This document shows, piece by piece, positions 52,123 to 64,000 of a stretch of DNA of 64,000 nucleotides. A program made the position numbers and the translations under genes. Numbering within the stretch: the stretch's first letter is position 1; each line of letters opens with the position of its first letter. This stretch comes from Burhinus oedicnemus (lineage: Eukaryota > Chordata > Aves > Charadriiformes > Burhinidae), in assembly GCA_008921705.1 (NCBI GenBank), contig VFFE01006673.1:253593-317592 (forward strand), given 5' to 3'. The notes below the pieces were generated by a model. It did not search any database, had not been told where the DNA came from, and saw only the letters and a program-made list of their open reading frames with translations.

Positions 52123-52184
52123 GGAGCAGGTTACCATTCACTCCAAGTGAGGAAGGCTATAATCTAGCGTATTTATCAACCTGA

Positions 52185-52216
52185 AAGTCCAAAGCCTGGA
52201 AGTCCAAAGTCCAAAG
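52185..52216. repeat. AGTCCAAAG short tandem repeat
   Basis: AGTCCAAAG occurs at 52186 and 52201, and GTCCAAAG overlaps at 52209. A small local duplication. Confidence 0.75.
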
Positions 52217-53091
52217 CCACTGGCTCTTGAGAGGGGTGGACAACCATAAGTGTCCCTGACGTCAGAGAGAACTGAGGGTGGAGAGCAAGCCCAGGAGATT
52301 TCCTGGAGTTCTGCGTCTAGATCTTCAGGAAAAAACTCCTGTAGCTATCCGTCAAAGGAAATTAAATGTGAGAATCTTTGCAGGAAAATTCCTAATCCCA
52401 TCCCTCAGTCGATGAGCACAGACCTTTGTGGGAGACTGTGTTTTGTATCGATCACAAGAGTTTTCGGTTTAAATGTCTCATTCTGGTACACGTGACATCC
52501 ATGACTTTTCATCAGGTACAGCCCCCCTCCTCTTTATTTAGTGAGGATATATCAAGCTGTAGCCCTATATGTAGTACTGTGTGCCATCACAGGATGATAT
52601 GTGTCTGTCTTATAATGGAGGGAAAGCTTCTTCTGTCAGGAGGTGAATTCAGAATTGTAGCCAACCTACATATGACTCACAGGAAGGAGTGTATTATTTA
52701 GTTTCCCTTTATTATTTATAGTCACGGGGATTCATTAAAGCTGTGAAGCGGCACAAATGTTTGCAAAACTGGAGCTGTATTGTTTAAACCCATACTGCAC
52801 CTGGAAACACAATACAACATTGTGTAATAGACACTTGAGGGTGTTGTCAGGGTGAAAAAGGTAACATTGTGAAGTGATTTCAAAAGGAACCAGAAGAAGT
52901 GTTCAGTCATAAAGCTAATATTTGGCAAGGGAAAAGTGACATGTCTATAGACAGCACAAAAGTTGTTTTCAGAGGATAGTGAATGGAGAAGGATATAAGA
53001 AGGCTGTGCCAGATGGCAGAACCAACAAATGAGAAAATAAACTGTATCACTCACAGGAATTTCACATGGCAATGCATAGTCTAGCGGGCTG

Positions 53092-53150
53092 TATTCTCAG
53101 CGGGTGTAGGCTGGAATAACTCCATTAAAGTCAATGAAGCCAGCAAATCC
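53092..53150. repeat. Worn ancient interspersed repeat, reverse orientation (probable)
   Basis: GGAATAACTCCATTAAAGTC followed by AATGAAGCCAGC resembles the reverse of the ATCAGTGGAATTACAC core near 39.5 kb. In related genomes this type of core (ACTCCATTGACTTCAATGGAGT) is frequent. Assigned by eye only. Confidence 0.38.
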
Positions 53151-56100
53151 AGCTGAGGACATGGAGAATGATGTTTCTTTATTAAGCCTTTTTGTGTAAG
53201 CCACACTTTGGTGCTTTCCATGCTGTGTTTCCCCTCGTAACACACTGAGGGACAAATTTGGCTTACAAGGTTGTCAAGCAGCTTATAATGCCCAACCCTA
53301 TCAGCATCATTGCTGCCACTTTCACAACCAACACATGGAGAAGCGCTGCAGTGCACAGTGAACAACACCCTGTGGATCAAAGCAAAATGCTGGGCAATAG
53401 TAACAAATGGTATACAGACAGGAATAGACTACAGCCTCAAAAACAGCCATCTGAGCTTGCCTGCTCTCACCAGCATACAGCCCAGGACTGGCAGGACCAG
53501 AGGTGCTTGGGCAGTTGGCACTCCTAGAGAGATGTTATGCTTCATCTCCTCTGCATACCAGCTGCTTCTGCTCCTCCCTTGTTTCCAGAGGAGGCAGGAA
53601 TGAGCAATTGCAAATCTGCGCACATACCGACCAATCTGTTGTCCCATTATATCCCTGGATCTGCCCTGACTATGTGTAATGCAGTAGTGAAGTCAGGCAC
53701 AGGGCATTCTGTGCATTCAAAGCCTGTGAGCAATTTTAAAGGAAAAGCAAAGCCTTCGACAAGAGGGAATTTTGAGGGAACTGAAAATTGTATTCTATAG
53801 CATGTAGAATACATGCTTGTAATGAAATGACCAAGTCATATACAACAGATGACTTGCAGAACAACACCAGTGCTAAGCACAAAGCCATTTGTAGGGAACC
53901 AGAGGGCTCCTGTGAAGTTTTGCATGTTTCGCTCATATTTTCCTTTGGCAGCATGAATGCAAGAGAAGAATACACCACCTGATTTGGTTTTCCCTTTAAC
54001 TCATTTTCCTGGACCTCTCCAAGTCAGAATCCTCCATAGGCAAAGTTTAGTAGCAATGACCCACTACATCAGACCTCCACGTAAATGCAGAGAGTCTTGT
54101 AGTGGCTCAGACAGTTCACTCTTCTCAAAGTGAGTGACTGTTATTTCCTCCCTCAGACTGCAAATGGCATTTCTTGATTTTTTCTCTCTACTTTTTATCC
54201 ATCATCAAATGCCCTTTGGCCTTGTGGACAACACCAAATAAATAGGACCCTGTCATCTTATGGGTTAAAAGGAAGAGCCTAGAGGAAAAGTAGGGGTTGA
54301 CGTAAGTACAGCACCAACCAGCTCATGTATTCATCAACTAATCTCAGGCAAGCCTCCCGAGATGTTTATCAAGTTAAATGCTTCTTTCTTTTCTTTTTTT
54401 TTCCCCATTTTTTCCCTGTTGTCTTTGGGTTTGTTACTTATTCAGAATAGTCATTAATTCTTGTCTTGGTAAATAGCAGTACTTTGGAACGACGTACCGG
54501 CTCTTCTGGGTGACTTTTCCTGAACAGTTCCATTCCTGAGCACTGCAGTTCAGTAGCAAAGCATTACGAATTGAAGCTTCATGAGTCCATTATGCAACTC
54601 CTCTCTAGATACAAGATGTACTAATTTCTGAACAATGTGGACAGTTGCTGAATTTTTTGGCATGGTGAAGATCTCTCTCAGGTCCTCCTCACTACAGTTA
54701 TAACCACAAGAGCACAAACACCAAGGATCTGTTAGTTTTCCAACATTTTTCTGCAATGCCCTCAAAGCTCACCAGAGCATCTATTTTCCAATCAAAAGTC
54801 ACTTGCTGCTGTCAGTAGGGCGCTAATGAGTTATTTTTCTGACTTGGTAGTGAAAAGAGACCCAGGGATAACCTATAAAGCCGGTTTAGGTGTTTTCTCA
54901 GTGCTCTTTAGTGCAGCATAGATGTATGTCCTGTATGTCCTCTCCAGGTTAGCTATACCAGTTTGTATTCATGCTGGAATGGCTAAAGCAGTACAGCTTA
55001 TGCGTACAAGCCATTATTTAACCGCTGAGAGAATATAGAAGAAGAGCCTCTGCTGGAAAGTTGTAGCCTGAGTCTCCAGCTACCTGCCTGTGACTGCTGT
55101 ACCAGCAGTAACCTCAGGAGCAGGACGGAAGGCAAGTGGGTTTCAAGAAACCACTTTCCTGTCAGTGTGGAAGTCCATTTTCAGAGCCTGTAGAGAAGAA
55201 TAGAGTTGAGCAGGCTGCTCAGCTCTTCTTCCTTGCTCCAGAGATACCTGGGGACCTCATCAATACTTGAAAGTTTGAGCAGAAAATGAAGTTCTTGTGG
55301 TTCAGGTGATTTTGAAAGGCAAGGAGGCCTCTTTTGCAATGTACTCTCTCTTCTCTACATGTGCACTCATCCCTGTGGTACAGGCTGGAATTATAAATCT
55401 TAATCAGAAGAGTAGTCTTGTGAATGAGGATCAGTCCTGGGACTAAGGAGGAAAAGGTTGGCATCCTCCACTTAACCTTATCTGATGTAGTTAGTTAGGC
55501 TTTGTTTATAGTCAGTGGTCAATAACAGGTATCTTCCAAAAGCCCACCAAGTTTACACTCCTTTTTTAGAATGTGATAATTGCCCCCAAGTTGTGGCCAG
55601 TCTGCACTGACTATAGAGATAGGCTCTGTACCAAGGTTGGCTTAGATGCTTGGTATCTAGAAGACTAAACTTGGCTAAAATGAATGCCTGCCTACATTAC
55701 AAGATTTTGTTCGTACTTTAGGCATGATCACCACAGACTACACCCAGCTTGGCCACTGTAACCCCTCATTCGGTATTGCAACCTCTGTTTCTTGGGCACT
55801 GCCTTTCTCCACTGACACTGTTGAGAAGCCAAAGGTCAGCCTTTCTGGATCCCAGCAGTCAAAACCTGTCTTTCCTTTCTTCCCTTCAAGTACCAGGGCT
55901 GTCAAATTTTACGTCTGAGATAGCATTTAAACTGCAAAATAGCTGTCATTTCTTATTTATACATACATTTCTTTGCCTCTGCTCAAGTTGCCTGAATGTC
56001 AGGTTTTGGCAACCAAGGCACAAGAGAACCGGGTGAGACTGGGACTGGAAGAAGCTCCTGTCTCACAAGAGAAGTCAGGAGTGTCTTGGGGACAAGTCAA

Positions 56101-59100
56101 GTTCCTTGGAGGTAATGAGGAGATTTGATGAACCAGGGTCAGTGATTCTGCTGGAACATGGTAAGGCAGGGATGGGTGTTACCAGCACTCCGAGCCAGAT
56201 TTGCAACATGTATTTAGTTGCAAGACACCCAGGCTTCATTTACCATTGAGAGGGACCCTGCATAGTGGGGAGGACTCTCAACAGATTATTTTCTCCATCT
56301 TAAAGACTATATCAACCTTTATTATTTGTGGGTTTCATCTTTATGGCCTAATTTTCAGAGACAGCTCTCACCTCCAGCCCCAGTGACTCTAACTATACTT
56401 TGGGGGATTTACTTCCTGTGAATTCTTAACTAACATAAATTGCCCTATTGATTACACAAGGGGGAAATATTACTGCTGTATATAAGAGCTGTGGGATTGG
56501 ACTCTTGAGGGTTAAGACTCTCCTGGCTATGATCAGCTTCCCTGTTTAGTCAGCCTCCAACAAACTGAAGACAAGCACAGCGTCAACGTACAATATACAA
56601 TTACATTTCTGACACATGCATCTTTCTGTGCCATCTCTTTTTAAACCAGAACCTGTTTTCACTCTTGTAATTTAATAGATCATGATATGAAGCCTTGAAT
56701 AGAAAGCATTTCTTTTAAATTTGACTAAAAATAGGTTTCCTTCCATAGTGAGCTCATGACTTTTTACTTTATCTTATGGTCAGTTGGCTTCCCCTTTGCA
56801 CATACACATATTTTATGAAACGGATTCATACAAATGAGGTCTCTAAATTATTTGTTTACTTTGTGTTTTATTTTGCTAGTTTCCTGTTATAAGACTTCTC
56901 AGAAAAGGAGCTGGCTGTTATGCAAATGCACACATTGCAGACATAGCACCTATTCTTGTACATACTCAAACATAGTCAAGTATATACTCATGCTTTTCAT
57001 TTGAAAAGCAGGAGCTTTATTGGCTGCTGAGGAAGAGTTTAATTTGCATACTTTTGTCACCTGTGGGTTTTGTTAGTCTCTGTGACTGTAAATTTTCAAA
57101 ATAAGTTGTATAGATTTGTTGATCAGACATAACATAAGACCCCATTCTAAGTAAAAACTGGGCCCTGTTCCTACTGAGTCAGGTACCTGGAGTGAAGTTG
57201 TGGGAAAAGCTCTATTTTTGATTTTTCCAACCCTCTCAGGCAAGACAGAGTAGCTTTGAGGCTATGCTGCATTATCTTCTGCTTTCCAAGGTTTTCTGTT
57301 AACTCTGGGAAATGGACATCTGCTGGGAATGCTCCCTACAACTCCTGGGCAGCTGGCTGGCCCCTTCAGGCTCCATTTGTATCTTAAATCCCTTTACTCC
57401 CACTGCCAGTGTGATTGCTGGTATGATAACAGCGTTTTCAGCCACGTAGTGCAGGCAAACTTTGCGTTAATGAAAAAAGGAAAGAAAAACTGGATTATGC
57501 ATTTTGGTGCTGTGGAGTTGTAGTTAATTAGCCCTGTGCAAGTTTTAAGAAGTTGAGTGAAATTGTCTTCTTTGATCCACCATTAACAAAAAACTTCTGC
57601 ACAATACAGTCCTAATAATTCAGCCTAGCAGCATCATTCATACAGGTGCAGTTTACTATTTCTCTTCATTTCATTTGAGCATTTCTAGCAACAGCAGCAC
57701 AAGGCATAAGTAATCCATCAATCACATCTCATGGTAGCTTGGTAACTTTTCTTTCTACTATATAGGTTGGGTCAGAATGAGGTAGCCAGAAGTTAGGATG
57801 GTCTTTCATCTTGGCAGCTTCACCCATACTTAAAAGTGTGCTTGAGTGCATTTCTGTATACAGTACAATCAGGTTTCTTGTCACAGCATGGATTGTCCGT
57901 TTTTATGTTTACACATTACAGTAGAAAACCTGGGCATTCTGGTAGGCAAATGTTCGTGATAAAGTACAAGTATTATTTTAAAGACAGCTGTATCTCTGGG
58001 CCAGAGGTTCTGTGCCATATCTGACAAAAAACAAATTGCTTAAGGATGGTGAGAATGGAATTCACATTCCCAAAGTTCAATCAAATACAAAAGACCTGCT
58101 CATTAACCTGGCATTGCTTCATGGGACCGTGTGCCACCACGGTGCATATTTGTTCAGGACAGCTGTGACTGATTACCAACAATGATGCAACTGATTACTC
58201 TGAAGGCCTGAAGAGACTTGCAAGGGGATTAACACTGGAGAACAGAAAGTGCTCTTGGCACAAATGACCTCATTGGAATAGATTTATTTATGGAAAGAAG
58301 AAAAATTTGTGTCCTTTATATTCCAAGGAAAACCTCTTTGTGATAGGTTGCTCCAAGAGCACAACACATTTAATGTATTTACTCTGTTAAGAATATTCAG
58401 GACCAATGCATTAAATGTGGTGGTGAAAATGAATAAGGAGATTTGGGGAAAAAAGAAGCTCTGCTAAGCAGTCCCTCACCATAGACATAGTCAGAAATAT
58501 CTCAGGAGATGAGAGAGTTACAGCTGACTCAACGGCTTGAAGCTCCCTCAGTCAGCAGGGACTTCAGAAGGCACTGAAGTACTGGGTCCATTGAGCTGCT
58601 GTTAAGATTAAGAGCATGGGTCTCCTTTTAAGGAAGACACTATTGAAACTTTAACAGAAGAGCTGTGTTTCATAGAAACATCCCTCCTAACATTAAGAAA
58701 ACGGTACAGAGTATCATGACTGAGCACCATAAATGTCAGCATTATAACAGTAACTCTGTCTCTTGGTCCATCACAGTACCAGTCTGGCAGGGCACATTTT
58801 AGGATAAGCGGCTGGCTGAAAGGAAATCCTGGAGAGCCTATAGTTTCCATTAACATGTATCTGAAGATATTTCTCTCTGCATCTCTCAAGTTCCTCCCAA
58901 GCCAGTGGTCCACCTCCCACCTAAAGCAGCAGTCTTTCTCTTCCTGTGAAGTGCAAGGGAGGGGAAATTCTGCTACAGCTCTGTGAATCCCCTGGGTATT
59001 CTGAGAAAGACTTTTATCAAATTTACTATCAGCTAAGCATTACCTGGTTCAGGTAATTCCTGGAGGCTATGGGAGGTGACAGTTTAGAGAACAGCCATGC

Positions 59101-62100
59101 CTCTACTACCATGAGACTATATCTTTTTCCTGCTCCAACAAGCAGCAGGAATGTGGCACAAATGTTCTCCTTTCACTGTTGTTAAACTGTGACCAAGAAT
59201 GCTACAACTGTAAATTCATCAGCTTAATCAATATTAACATTAATTGTAAGAATAATTTCTCTAGGTTAAATAAGAAATGCTTTCACGTCAGATGAAGGCC
59301 AGCACTTCAACCATAAAGTTGATGTCAGTTGGTTGTTCATCATTTTGTCATATTTTAATTATTATAACTGGGTTATATTTTTTTGAAAAGAAAAAAACAA
59401 ACTAGAAAGTTACCCTGTTCTTCACGGTGAGTATTTTTCTGTATGGCTGATGACATTTAAATGTATGTATAGCCTACCTAAACAATACCGGCCTTAACAG
59501 AAGAACTATGGCCGGTTCCTCATCAACCATTAATAATGTTATGGTTAACCAATACCAGAGTACTGTATCATAAAGCATGTGCTGATTTTGACTCTTTGTA
59601 GACTGCAGATCCCCATTATTTGGAAAAAAAGGGTTTTATGTAGGTGACTATCTCCATTAATTAAGCTATTCAAATCCAATTAGCTTTTTCCAGAGGGTAC
59701 TTTATCTCATTACAGTTCTCTCAACTTAAAAAATAAAACAAACAAGCAAAAACTACAAACCCAATCTCACTGTTCCCAGTGTCACAATGAGTTAATGTCC
59801 TGCTCGACAGAAAGTAGCAGTGATGCTAACACTTCTAGTCAGGCATGCTATTTGCCTTCATCTAAGGCAGGGGAGCAACTCTGGTGTTCATTAGAGACAC
59901 TCATCCCTGTCACAAGAGAATGACAAGTCTTCACACCTCTCTGCCTACACCACAACAGCAATGGCCCACCATGGTCCTCATATTCCAGCAGCAAGAAGCT
60001 TTTGAATGTAACTTGCCTTTGTAGGCAATCACAAACCTGGCTACCATGTTTGAAGGAGAGGCCAAAGTTATGCCCTTGACTCAAGCAGCACTGCCTATCT
60101 GCTGATAGTATAGCACATGTGTGAGGATTTCCAGGACTCAGGCCCAACGTAGTTGTTTCTCACACAGGATTTCACCCAGCCATGTGGAAGTGAGATGCTA
60201 CCACACACCAACTTGATTTGCCATCTGGACACTGCTGGAAGCATTTTGCTTCTCATAAACTGACTGAGATCATCTTTCCTCATTAGCTAGGTCATTGAAT
60301 GGCTAGCCAAGTTATCGTGCTGTGTTGTAACATGCACACTTCAATGCTTAATCACTTCTGACCAATAGCCTTCAAATTACAAAAATAAGGACAGATCCCT
60401 AATTTTTAGGTTTCTTTGCTGAAACATGCCCCCAAATTCATGTTCAATGCTTCTTGGCAGAGTGGACAAGCACCAGGTTGTTTACTCAATACTGATACTG
60501 ATTGGCAGCTCTAAGAGAAACACCCAGATGTTCCTGTTCATTTCTTGCCACCTTGCAGGACTGGCGGATGATTGTAATCCAAAAGAAGACTCGTAAAACC
60601 AGAAACAGGGAGAAATAAAGGCCAGATACGCTGGGGAGCCCATGAGACCAGAGAACAAGCTGTTCTGCCAGTGACTCAGAAGCAACCTCCTCCCTTAGGA
60701 GGCATTATATGTATTTTTGTTAGAGGGCAGGATTTGGATTAATGAGAGACTTGATGGATATAAATAATAATATCGCTATTTGGGAACTTGCGTAGTCAAG
60801 AAGACCAATCCAAACAATCTGTGAGTGCTCGTAAAAATTGATAGCCCCCTGAACTGAAGCAATGTAGGACTTGGTGAGTTAGATCTCTGACTCTTAAGTT
60901 AGTAGCAGGTGCAGGTGCTGGCACGCAGGTGGGACTCAGTAGTTGCCAGGGATACAACAAACTGAGAATTGGGTTCAAAACTGACCACCACCACCAAGCT
61001 TGAGAGAGAGAAAACAAACATGCCAAAGTGGTTTTAAATGAGAGGATTTCAAAACACTCGTTAGTGATATCAGAAAAGACAGTTTCACACAAAACTCTCC
61101 TCCTCTGGTCTCCGAGGCAAAGCTTTTGTGTATGCAGTGTTATATTTTACAATATCGGATTCTGCAGTAGTGCAAAATCACATGTCATGACCTTTCCCTT
61201 TGTCCTGCCTTTCTTCCACAACTGGTGAAGTTTCAGCCTATATGGATAAACAGTGATTTAGAGATCAGATCTGCGTCATCCTGGTTTCCTTTGGTGCATG
61301 AACTCAGAAAGAACAGCATCGTAGACATTGTTACTTTATCAGATGACCTAGGTGGAAGCTGGGAGTGCTGTGGAGGGCATAGCTGGAGGCAGATGAGGGG
61401 AAATAGGACACAAATCTGTAGGAATTCAGTATCCATTTGTTCTGCTGCTCATAAAGCAATGTGCTTACCTGAGACAACACTTGCAGCGAGCTTCAGCACC
61501 AGGTTCTGCTTTGTAACGATGGCAAGACCTAACAGCAGAATTTCCCTGTGATGTTTGAATGGTTCAACAGGTTTTGTTTCAGAAACTAGGGGAAGTATGA
61601 CAAGTATTATGATTAGTGAGTGTTGTTATACTGCCCATTTCCTAGATGTGTTGTAGCTAATATTAGCCAATATACCAACTCTTTGTGCAGTCACATGAAA
61701 ACACATCAGTCTATGAGGAATGTGCACAGCTACAAGCTGGGCACGTGAACTTTAGATGTCTGCAACAGTGGCTAACTGATTCTCTTTAAGCACCCTCTTG
61801 TCTCTTCTGCCCTCCAGATTGGCCTTAAAAGCTGTGGTCACAGATTTGTCTCTAGATGCCTGTGTCCAAAGTTTTGCCCTTCCAGTTACTAATTTTGACT
61901 GGCTTTGCGGGATGATTTCAGGGTATCCTGAAAGCACTATCTTGGCCACTAGCTGTTCTTTGCCCCAAGCTAACTAGCTGTGAAAGTAATGCTCAGGAAC
62001 ACAGAGTCACCCATCCTCACTGAATGCATGTCCCCGTGCTGTTGAGACCTTAATAATCAAGTTGTAACACTGAAGAAAACTGTTGCAAGACAGAGTCTCA

Positions 62101-63981
62101 GTGTTAATGACATGTCCATGAAGCGTATACCCAGACTCCAGTACAGGCAGCACTTGCAGAGGCTGGGTTAGGCAACCCTACAGAGCCCCAGATTACCATC
62201 CAGGGAGGAGAGCAGCAATAACAAGCACCAGACATGCAGTCATTTTGGCTGAGCCCTGAATCCTTCATTCATTCCAAAGACAACTTTGTAGATGACTAAA
62301 TGACAGCTTTACTTTTGAAATGCAGCAATTACTGCTGATTTGAAGGAATGGTACCAAGATTGATACACTTGCCAACCACTATTTAGCTGGCCTCTCAGGG
62401 AGATTGTAACACTGGCCTGGGGGAAAGCCCGCTTTTTTGATACTAATGATTAGGCTGAGCTCCTGGGTGATTCTACAAAGGTTGCCTCCTAAGCATGCAA
62501 TGGTGCTACAGTCACCAACAAACAGGAGTTTCTGGATGAACTCTTCAGTGACCCTTGCAGTTGGATCTCACCAGCTGTGGATGAACTAGTGACCACTGTC
62601 ACCATTTGTCACAGCCTGAGAAGGACAGGCCAAGATGACTAAAACCAGGGGGGGACTGCCTGGTTCTGCCTAACACCGAAAACCTGCTGCTTTGCTGACA
62701 TTCATGTTCCCACACCATGTATTACTGTGTCCGTTGGCATGGTTCTCACAGATGCTCAGACTAAAATTGACTGCTACAGCCACCCGGTCTGAACAACCAC
62801 ATAACCTGGGCTACAGGATTTAACCTACCTTGCCTTAGCCTTGCCTCTGCTAAGCTGATCTGGGCTGTCATTCCTGTGGGGTGGGGGCATACCCGGACAG
62901 TCCTGAATGAATGGTGACTTTCTCCTCCAGCTGGTGTACATTGATGTGAGAAAGCAATCAGGCGCAAGATTTCTCATCAAGTCACCAAGTAGGTTAACAT
63001 ATCATACAGGTGGTAAGCAGTCTGCATGTGTTGTTCTTTGTCTAACTTCATATTTAGCATTTTACAGTAGTCTGGCCAGTCAAGGTGGGAGTCATCTCAC
63101 CTGACATCAGATGTCTCTGTCTGAGCTGGCCTTTATCATCAGTGAAGAGAAGTAGGTACTTGTAAGGCATGAATCATCTGCTGTCTTTTGGATGTCTGCA
63201 CTGGGGTGAGATGACTCACGCTTTTCCCAATGACTACAAAGGAAGTTCAAACTGCAAGTTCAGATAAAGACATTTATATTCTAACATCTAAAATTAGATT
63301 AGTCGAGCACTATTTTTAATATTTTGAGGTGTGTCAGTGGCTAATTCTCACTCCTGATCTGTCATTTCTAAATAAAACAATACATTTGCCCTGAGAATGA
63401 TCTGTCTAATTCCCAATTACTTAAGTGGGCACTCTCAAACTGGAAATAGCCCAATTTCAAATAAAGTGTTTAAAATATCTTATGGAAATGCCTCCGGTTA
63501 CTGGCTTCTATCTAGACAGCTTCTATCTTTTGCTGCTGTTTTATAGTCATGTTTTCCTATTATTTTTTAAATTATACTTCTCCAGCCTTCTTCTACTCCC
63601 GATAAGCCACTGGGAAACCAAACAAAGCATGCAAAGAGTGGATGCAGCAAAGAAAGAAGCTAAGACATACCACTAATTCTGCCAGCTGTATGAAATAAAG
63701 TGATTACCCAAAGGATTTTTTTTTCTACTCTAGTGTCTTTTATTTTTCAAAAAAATTAGTTGTTACTTATGCCAGCAATACAGCCTTCTCCAACAGAGTC
63801 ATCTTAGTGGGCAGCGTCTCTTTAAATTAGATTTTTCTAATCGAATAACTAACTTCATCAAGCAGCCAAAATCAATGCTTTGTATTAGACATGAACCCAA
63901 ACCCATTAAGGCCTTATTATTCAAGCATGCACCTCCCTTCAGCTTTTATCTGCCCTCAAGGGTTTTCATTGTAAAACAGGC
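53151..63981. other. Intergenic region upstream of ZNRF2, distal part
   Basis: No gene, RNA gene or CR1 copy is recognised. Contents are ordinary mixed-composition sequence with short random open frames and a few short inverted repeats (59039-59057 and about 59487-59517). MTURN, the gene expected next in mammalian order, was not recognised, so it probably lies beyond the right edge. Confidence 0.55.
59039..59057. other. Perfect inverted repeat with ZEB-type E-box cores
   Basis: ATTACCTG and CAGGTAAT are separated by three bases (GTT). TACCTG and CAGGTA are the cores bound by ZEB/Snail-type repressors, here facing each other. This may be a paired factor site or a chance hairpin. Confidence 0.4.
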
Positions 63982-64000
63982 TTTTTTTTTTTTTTTTTTT
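63982..64000. repeat. Poly-T run at the window end
   Basis: At least 19 T; it continues past the window, so its true length and what follows are unknown. Confidence 0.9.

Noticed and set aside
1..64000. CRISPR array, operon, phage, plasmid or other prokaryotic system
   Set aside because: No regularly spaced repeats or compact same-strand gene runs; the sequence is vertebrate in character throughout.

Overview
The window looks like avian nuclear DNA. The recognisable transposons are CR1 non-LTR retrotransposon fragments, the dominant family of bird genomes. Repeat density is low, the background is AT-rich, and there is a single sharp CpG island. I see no bacterial-type operons, tRNA or rRNA genes, LTR elements or CRISPR arrays. 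Species is not resolvable; the CR1 types fit a neognath bird.

Only one gene is supported: the first coding exon of ZNRF2 (zinc and RING finger 2, an E3 ubiquitin ligase) on the minus strand at 29367-29841. It has an N-myristoylation start, Ser/Gly/Ala-rich low-complexity segments, a conserved C-terminal stretch and a clean GTAAGG splice donor. It sits in a CpG island of about 2.2 kb (roughly 29.04-31.23 kb) that should hold the promoter and 5' UTR. Transcription runs leftwards. The zinc-finger and RING exons were not found in positions 1-29366, so intron 1 probably runs off the left edge and is at least 29 kb long.

Layout: 1-29366 is intron 1, with an ancient CR1 relic (about 0.9-1.3 kb), younger CR1 3' ends at 4.28-4.79, 19.68-20.52 and 24.53-24.75 kb, several A/C- or T/G-rich low-complexity tracts, an isolated GC-rich patch at 13.74-13.89 kb and a few splice-signal pairs that resemble small exons. 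29.04-31.23 kb is the CpG island with exon 1. 31.23-64.0 kb lies upstream of ZNRF2 and holds no gene I can support, only simple repeats, an oligopurine tract, worn interspersed-repeat remnants and short inverted repeats. In mammals the next gene on the 5' side of ZNRF2 is MTURN and on the 3' side NOD1; neither was recognised here.

I did not find a previously undescribed system. Most long open frames lie in the CpG island (few stop codons in GC-rich DNA) or in CR1 copies. The most testable leads are a 17-nt exon-like unit at 6191-6207, a 13-bp triplicated MYB-like motif in the CpG island, upstream reading frames that overlap the ZNRF2 start, and the GC-rich intronic patch.
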